The position numbers and the translations under genes are program-made. A DNA stretch of 18,336 nt from CAYLSV01 sp964386435 (GTDB lineage Bacteria > Planctomycetota > Phycisphaerae > Tepidisphaerales > Tepidisphaeraceae): positions 1-18,336 of the forward strand of contig CAYLSV010000069.1 in the NCBI GenBank assembly GCA_964386435.1, given 5' to 3'. Numbering within the stretch: the stretch's first letter is position 1; the number at the start of each line of letters is the position of its first letter. This document shows, piece after piece, positions 14,534-18,336 of the stretch. The notes under the pieces are model-generated. The model was not told where the DNA came from. It did no database searches and saw only the letters and a list, made by a program, of their open reading frames with translations.

Positions 14534-15010
14534 ATGCAACTCACCGTCAACATCTCCGACGCCAAGGCCAGCAAGTCGGTGGACGACACGCTGATCACCT
14601 ACTCGCTGGGCTCGTGCATTGGCGTGAGCCTCAGCGACCCGGCGGCGAAGGTCGCGGGGCTGCTGCACTTCCAGCTGCCCGACAGCAAAATGGACAAGGC
14701 CCGCGCCCAAACCAACCCGGCCATGTTCGCCGACACCGGCCTCGATTCGCTGGTCCAGAGCGTCGAACTGCTCGGCGGCCACAAGCGGCGGCTGAAGGTC
14801 AAGCTCGCCGGGGGCGCGAAAATGCTCGCCGGCAGCGACACCTTCGACATCGGCCGACGCAATCACGCCGCGGTCCGTAAGGCGCTGTGGAAGCACGGCC
14901 TGATGGTCGACCGCGAGGATTGCGGCGGCAACAAGCCCCGCACCATGATCGTCCGAGTCGCCGATGGCCAAACGAGCCTGCGGATCGGCGGCCAGGAACA
15001 AACGCTTTAG
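14534..15010 (+). CDS. cheD: Receptor glutamine deamidase CheD
   Basis: Deamidates receptor glutamines to glutamates and, in other bacteria, binds CheC to raise its phosphatase activity. It has 158 residues, a normal length. The catalytic cysteine is in YSLGSCIGVSLSD (C28), with the nearby threonine (T22) and the histidine in GLLHFQLPD (H45) matching the family triad. KLAGGAKML (90-98) and the late glycine-rich GGNKPRTM (131-138) are also typical. ATG 14534 is chosen because the family N terminus begins here; the frame is open to 14405, but that would translate the heptamer array. The start codon directly follows the array, and the only purine-rich Shine-Dalgarno candidates are repeat units (AAGGA at 14517-14521 is 12 bases away). 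cheY follows after 68 bases. Confidence 0.94.
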   Translation: MQLTVNISDAKASKSVDDTLITYSLGSCIGVSLSDPAAKVAGLLHFQLPDSKMDKARAQTNPAMFADTGLDSLVQSVELLGGHKRRLKVKLAGGAKMLAGSDTFDIGRRNHAAVRKALWKHGLMVDREDCGGNKPRTMIVRVADGQTSLRIGGQEQTL

Positions 15011-15032
15011 CCGCCGATTCACCCGCGCGGCC

Positions 15033-15044
15033 AATCGGCCGATT
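15033..15044. other. 12-base palindrome between cheD and cheY
   Basis: AATCGGCCGATT is a perfect palindrome in the 68-base gap between cheD and cheY. It overlaps a short hairpin (CGGCC/GGCCG, 15028-15032 with 15037-15041) followed by ATTCTTT. It may be an operator, a weak terminator or chance. Confidence 0.3.
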
Positions 15045-15078
15045 CTTTCAGAAGAACCTCCCCAAACCCCGGCAGACG

Positions 15079-15489
15079 ATGCAACCACACAAGATCCTGA
15101 TCACCGACGACTCGATGACCATCCGCCGCGTGGTCAAGCGAACGCTGGGCATGGCCGGCTACGACACCGCCCGCTGCCGCGAGGCCGCCGACGGCCAGGC
15201 CGCCCTCGACGAACTCACCGCCGCCGCCACCGCCGGCGAGCCGTACGAGCTGTGCCTGCTCGACCTCAACATGCCCCGCCTCACCGGCCACCAGTTGGCC
15301 GCCCAAGTCAAGGGCGATCCGAAGTTCGCGAGCCTGAAGATCGTGATCGTCTCCAGCGAAAGCGTGCAAGCCCGTGTCGACGAGATGCAGGCCAAGGGCG
15401 TGTTCGGCTACGTGAAAAAGCCGTTCACCCCCGAGCAGATCCGCGACGTCGTCGAAAGCGCCCTCGGCCCCGCCGCCCAGGCCGCCTGA
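15079..15489 (+). CDS. cheY: Chemotaxis response regulator CheY
   Basis: A single-domain receiver of 136 residues and the likely output of CheA. The acidic pocket is ITDDSM (D10, D11), the phosphoacceptor is D62 in LLDLNMPRLTG, the switch serine is S93 or S94 in IVSSES, and the lysine is K114 in YVKKPF. Y111 lies just before it, at the aromatic switch position. No DNA-binding domain follows. The ATG at 15079 places the first beta strand at residue 4; the frame is open to 14887 but would overlap cheD. The sequence ends GPAAQAA. It is followed after 27 bases by the CheX-like gene, whose product may dephosphorylate it. Because no flagellar genes lie nearby, whether it acts on a flagellar motor, type IV pili or another target is open. 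Confidence 0.94.
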   Translation: MQPHKILITDDSMTIRRVVKRTLGMAGYDTARCREAADGQAALDELTAAATAGEPYELCLLDLNMPRLTGHQLAAQVKGDPKFASLKIVIVSSESVQARVDEMQAKGVFGYVKKPFTPEQIRDVVESALGPAAQAA

Positions 15490-15516
15490 ACCCACGCACC
15501 CCGTTCCCTCCCCACC

Positions 15517-16005
15517 ATGACCACCGCATCCACCGCCTTGCCACCGCGACTTGAAGCCGCCCGTGCCGACGTGTTGCAGGCGTTTTGCGACAGCCTCGAC
15601 ACGCTGGCGTTCATGTTCGCCGACCCGCCCGAGGGCGAGCCCGCCGCGCCCGACGGGGCGTGCCGCGTGAGCATGACCTTCACCGGCAGCGCCTCCAACA
15701 CCGCCGGCCGGTTCGAACTGTGCGCCGGCGAGGACTTCGCCCGCCAACTGTCTGCCAATGTGCTCGGCTGCGACGTCGACGATCCCGAGGCCCAGGAGGG
15801 CGCGGCCGACTGCTTGGGCGAATTGATCAACGTCGCCGTCGGCGCGTTCACGCCGCTGCTCACCGACGATCCGGCGGAGACGTTCAAGCTCTCGCTGCCC
15901 GACCGGCACGAGCTGTCGCCAATCGAGTGGGACGAACTCGCCGCCGACGCCCAGGCGTACGAAGTCGAGGGCGAGCCGATCCTGATCCGCCTCGCTGCCG
16001 CCTGA
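15517..16005 (+). CDS. CheX/CheC-like phosphatase, probable CheY-P phosphatase
   Basis: A 162-residue protein that fits the CheX/CheC/FliY fold. The segment GAADCLGELINVAVGAF (96-111) carries the E-x-x-N signature (E102, N105) that places an acid and an amide next to the phospho-aspartate of CheY in CheX and CheC. Only one such motif is present, as in CheX; CheC usually has two. The N-terminal 40 residues are a helix and an acidic loop, and the region RVSMTFTGSASNTAGRFEL would be the central sheet. The ATG at 15517 has no Shine-Dalgarno site. Its position between cheY and cheB, with cheD two genes upstream, supports a role in signal termination. Family membership rests on one motif plus context, so confidence is moderate. 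Confidence 0.72.
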   Translation: MTTASTALPPRLEAARADVLQAFCDSLDTLAFMFADPPEGEPAAPDGACRVSMTFTGSASNTAGRFELCAGEDFARQLSANVLGCDVDDPEAQEGAADCLGELINVAVGAFTPLLTDDPAETFKLSLPDRHELSPIEWDELAADAQAYEVEGEPILIRLAAA

Positions 16006-16039
16006 GCCTTACCGCCGATCCAGGGGATGTGGAGACGCC

Positions 16040-17074
16040 ATGCCGGTCCCGCCCGTCAAAGTGTTGATTGTTGACGACTCGGCCGTCGTCCGCCAAGTGC
16101 TCGCCCGCGACCTGGGCCGCGATCCCGGCATCTCCGTGGTCGGGGCCGCGCCCGATCCGTATGTCGCCCGCAACGAGATCGCCAAGCTCAAGCCGGACGT
16201 GCTGACGCTGGACGTGGAAATGCCCCGCATGGACGGCATCACGTTTCTGCGTCACCTGATGCGCAGCCACCCGCTGCCGGTCATCGTCCTCAGCAGCCTG
16301 ACGACCCGCGGCAGCCGCACCGCCGTGGCCGCGCTCGATGCCGGGGCGGTCGAGATCGTCGCCAAGCCCGACGGCAGCTTCAGCGTCGGCGAGCTGGGCC
16401 AAAAACTCGCCGCGGCGGTGAAGCGGGCCGCCCGCACCCGCGTCCAGAAGATCACCACAACCAAGCCGACGGTCCACGCGATGGCCGAGACGACCGACGG
16501 CGTCTTGGCGATCGGCGCCAGCACCGGCGGCGTGCAGGCCGTCACCGCCGTCGCCCGCCGCCTGCCCCGCAACGCGCCCGGCACGATCGTTGTGCAGCAC
16601 ATGCCCGCCAGCTTTACCAACAGCTTCGCGCAGCGGCTCAACCAGCAGTGCGCCGTCGAGGTTAAGGAAGCCGTTGACGGCGACGGCGTGTTCCCAGGCC
16701 GCGTCCTGATCGCCCCCGGCGGCCGGCACATGGAGCTGTGCCGCAGCGGCGCCCGCTACCAGGTCAAGCTCACCGACGCCGCCCCCGAGCACCACCAACG
16801 GCCGGCCGTCGACGTCCTGTTCCGAAGCGTCGCCCGCACGGCCGGCGCCAACGCCACCGGCGTCGTCCTCACCGGCATGGGCGCCGACGGCGCGGCGGGC
16901 CTGCTGGCCATGAAGCGGGCCGGCGCCAAGACCGTCTGCCAGAACGAGGCGACCTGCGTCGTCTTCGGCATGCCGATGGAGGCGATCAAGCTCGGCGCGG
17001 CCGACGAGGTCGTCCCGCTCGATGACGTCGCCGCGGTCGCCCTGAAGCTCGCCACCAAACGTGCGGCGGCGTGA
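16040..17074 (+). CDS. cheB: Chemotaxis protein-glutamate methylesterase CheB
   Basis: Removes receptor methyl groups when phosphorylated by CheA and can deamidate receptor glutamines; 344 residues, normal length. The N-terminal receiver has VDDSAVVR (D12, D13), phosphoacceptor D58 in LTLDVEMPRMDG, and K109 in VAKPDGSF. A linker of about 40 residues leads to the esterase domain. That domain carries the catalytic serine in AIGASTGGVQA (S161), the histidine in VVQHMPASFT (H187) and the aspartate in LTGMGADGAAGL (D283). All three residues are intact. GGAG-like GGAG at 16031-16034 lies five bases before the ATG. This is the last gene of the chemotaxis run. It ends RAAA, and the next gene begins about 60 bases on. 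The coexistence of cheB and cheD gives two possible deamidation routes. Confidence 0.97.
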   Translation: MPVPPVKVLIVDDSAVVRQVLARDLGRDPGISVVGAAPDPYVARNEIAKLKPDVLTLDVEMPRMDGITFLRHLMRSHPLPVIVLSSLTTRGSRTAVAALDAGAVEIVAKPDGSFSVGELGQKLAAAVKRAARTRVQKITTTKPTVHAMAETTDGVLAIGASTGGVQAVTAVARRLPRNAPGTIVVQHMPASFTNSFAQRLNQQCAVEVKEAVDGDGVFPGRVLIAPGGRHMELCRSGARYQVKLTDAAPEHHQRPAVDVLFRSVARTAGANATGVVLTGMGADGAAGLLAMKRAGAKTVCQNEATCVVFGMPMEAIKLGAADEVVPLDDVAAVALKLATKRAAA

Positions 17075-17115
17075 GCTTCTAGCAGAATCTTATCGGGCTT
17101 CTCGCTGAAAAAGGA

Positions 17116-17144
17116 TTGGCCCGCCTCGTGGTGTGGTGTATCGT
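17116..17144 (+). promoter_or_regulatory. Possible sigma-70 type promoter
   Basis: TTGGCC (17116-17121) and TATCGT (17139-17144) are separated by 17 bases; each matches the sigma-70 consensus at four of six positions. It would start transcription near 17151, inside the longest reading of the next gene, which would favour a later start codon. Such matches are common by chance. Confidence 0.25.
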
Positions 17145-17690
17145 AAGGGCGTGGAAGAGAATGCCCCTGATTCCGCGACGGCCGGCCCCCGCGGCCGCCT
17201 CAAGTCGATGTTTACCGTGCTGGCCGCCGCTCTCATGCTCGTGGCCGGGTTCGCCGCCGTGTTGACGGCCGCTCCGGGGGGGGCGGCCGAGCACTGGGTG
17301 CTCTGGGACGCCGCCGGCGAGCGGCACGCCCTAACGGATCAACGCGGCAAAATCGTCTTGCTGCTGGTCGGCGATGCTCAGGCCCCGGTGTGGGACCATG
17401 AGCCGGTGCTGCGGGCGATGATCGAGCGGTACGGCTCGCTGCCGGAAATCGAGCTGCTGGCCGTGCAGCAGGGCGGCGACGCCCCGAGCCGCGCCGCGGG
17501 TCGGGCCGCGCTGGCCGACCAGACGCCGCTGCTGCTGGACCCGGCGAACCACACCGCCGCCCTCTACGACACCACCGGCCCCTCCGTCGTCGTCCTCGGC
17601 CAGGACGGCACCCCCAGCCGCGTCCTGCCGCTGGAAGACAATGACGCCCCGCTGGACGCTACGGTGCAGGCGCTTCTCGCCCGGTCGTGA
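17133..17690 (+). CDS. Membrane-anchored thioredoxin-fold protein lacking cysteines
   Basis: A protein of up to 185 residues. A basic N-terminal segment (GPRGRLK) precedes a hydrophobic anchor (MFTVLAAALMLVAGFAAVL, about 26-44). The rest, outside the membrane, follows the plan of AhpC/TlpA thioredoxin-fold domains: HALTDQRGKIVLLLVG (strand 1), a helix WDHEPVLRAMIERYG, IELLAVQ (strand 2), and GPSVVVLGQDG, which matches the family's cis-proline strand. Where the family has C-x-x-C this protein reads GDAQAPVWDHEP, and there is no cysteine anywhere, so it cannot act as a thiol reductase. A structural or chaperone-like role is possible. The start is uncertain: GTG 17133, GTG 17151 and ATG 17208 are all in frame, none with a well-placed Shine-Dalgarno site. 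A run of eight G lies at 17276-17283. It converges with purN, leaving 21 bases. Confidence 0.65.
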   Translation: MVYRKGVEENAPDSATAGPRGRLKSMFTVLAAALMLVAGFAAVLTAAPGGAAEHWVLWDAAGERHALTDQRGKIVLLLVGDAQAPVWDHEPVLRAMIERYGSLPEIELLAVQQGGDAPSRAAGRAALADQTPLLLDPANHTAALYDTTGPSVVVLGQDGTPSRVLPLEDNDAPLDATVQALLARS

Positions 17691-17711
17691 GACGACTGAC
17701 GGCTAAAAGCA

Positions 17712-18320
17712 TCAATCGGACGCAAGATTCGCTCGCATCACGCTCCAACGCCGCAGCACGTCGACGTACGCCTCCCGCTCCGCCGCCTGCACCCGCGCCG
17801 CCAGCGTGACCACATCGTCGCCCGCCGCCACCGGCACGCACCGTTGATCCAAAATCGGCCCGGCGTCGATCTCGTTGTTGACCGCGTGGACGGTGCAGCC
17901 GCTCACCCGGCAGCCGCGCTCGAGGACGGCCTCGTGCACCCGCCGCCCGAACATGCCCGGCCCGCCGAAGGCCGGCAGCAGCGACGGGTGAACGTTCAGC
18001 ACCCGCCCGTCCAACCACGGCCCCTCCAGCACCAGCCGGCTCATCCACCCGGCGAGGCAGACGACATCCACCTCCTCCTGCGACACATGCGAGAACACCC
18101 GCCGCGAGTGTTCTGCCGCGTCGTCCGACCGCGACTCCACCGCGCACCGCACGCCCGCCGCCGCGCAGCCCGCCACGCCGCCGGCGTCCGCCCGGCTGCT
18201 CACCGCCCGCACCACCCGCGCCCCCGGCAGCCGCCCGTCGGCGGTGGCGTCGATCAAGTTCTGCAGCGTCGACCCGCCCCCACTGAACAGCACGGCCAGT
18301 CGTAAACGTGAGGACGTCAT
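17712..18320 (-). CDS. purN: Phosphoribosylglycinamide formyltransferase PurN
   Basis: Transfers a formyl group from 10-formyl-tetrahydrofolate to GAR in purine synthesis; cytosolic, 202 residues, within the normal range. The N-terminal phosphate-binding loop is LFSGGGSTLQNLID (11-24). The catalytic set is complete: N109 and H111 in VLNVHPSLLPAFGG and D152 in NEIDAGPIL, the counterparts of N106, H108 and D144 in the E. coli enzyme. The strand VDVVCLAGWM (84-93) contributes to the folate site. The ATG at 18320 gives a normal N terminus, without a visible Shine-Dalgarno site. The gene points back towards the chemotaxis cluster but has no functional link to it. The short gap to the convergent upstream gene has no strong terminator. 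Confidence 0.95.
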   Translation of the reverse strand: MTSSRLRLAVLFSGGGSTLQNLIDATADGRLPGARVVRAVSSRADAGGVAGCAAAGVRCAVESRSDDAAEHSRRVFSHVSQEEVDVVCLAGWMSRLVLEGPWLDGRVLNVHPSLLPAFGGPGMFGRRVHEAVLERGCRVSGCTVHAVNNEIDAGPILDQRCVPVAAGDDVVTLAARVQAAEREAYVDVLRRWSVMRANLASD

Positions 18321-18336
18321 CGGGGTAAGGGTAGCT

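Noticed and set aside
17682..17698. A small hairpin GTCGT-GAG-ACGAC at the end of the thioredoxin-like gene as a terminator
   Set aside because: The stem is short, the loop has three bases, and no T run follows on either strand.

Overview
The window is a GC-rich bacterial stretch. It has a closely packed gene layout, few clear Shine-Dalgarno sites, several likely GTG or TTG starts, and a gene mix (sulfotransferase, Gfo/Idh/MocA oxidoreductase, Pro/Ala-rich signalling proteins) that I would place in the Planctomycetota, perhaps near Phycisphaerae. That placement is an inference from style and content; no rRNA or marker gene settles it. No tRNA, rRNA, IS element or CRISPR array was seen, and no gene-free stretch exceeds 300 bases.

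Left part (1-4452), mixed housekeeping and accessory genes: the end of a HEAT-like repeat protein (1-203), a small one-pass membrane protein (215-583), a PAPS-type sulfotransferase on the minus strand (604-1599), an orphan MacB/LolD-type ABC ATPase on the minus strand (1727-2452), a divergent lipoprotein (2490-3203), and a Gfo/Idh/MocA oxidoreductase on the minus strand (3256-4452). Between the last two, which converge, lies an inverted array of degenerate heptamers.

Central part (4624-17074), one complete chemosensory gene cluster, all on the plus strand: cheA, mcp1, mcp2, cheW, mcp3, cheR, cheD, cheY, a cheX/cheC-like phosphatase gene, and cheB. The receptors sense through periplasmic helical domains and control CheA through CheW. 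CheA phosphorylates CheY and CheB. CheR and CheB set receptor methylation, CheD deamidates receptors, and the CheX-like protein probably removes phosphate from CheY. Strong stem-loops after mcp1 and after mcp3 suggest three transcription units: cheA-mcp1, mcp2-cheW-mcp3, and cheR-cheD-cheY-cheX-cheB. No flagellar or pilus gene is present, so the output is unknown.

Right part (17133-18320): a membrane-anchored thioredoxin-fold protein with no cysteine at all, and purN on the minus strand.

The observations most worth following are: (1) two intergenic arrays of 7-base repeats arranged as inverted halves, one at 14400-14533 ending directly at the cheD start codon and one at 3200-3255; (2) seven of the ten che-cluster proteins end in Ala-Ala, a ClpXP-type C-degron ending, against one of the eight other genes; (3) a CheA with an unexplained N-terminal extension of about 230 residues and no P2 domain; and (4) the cysteine-free thioredoxin-like protein.
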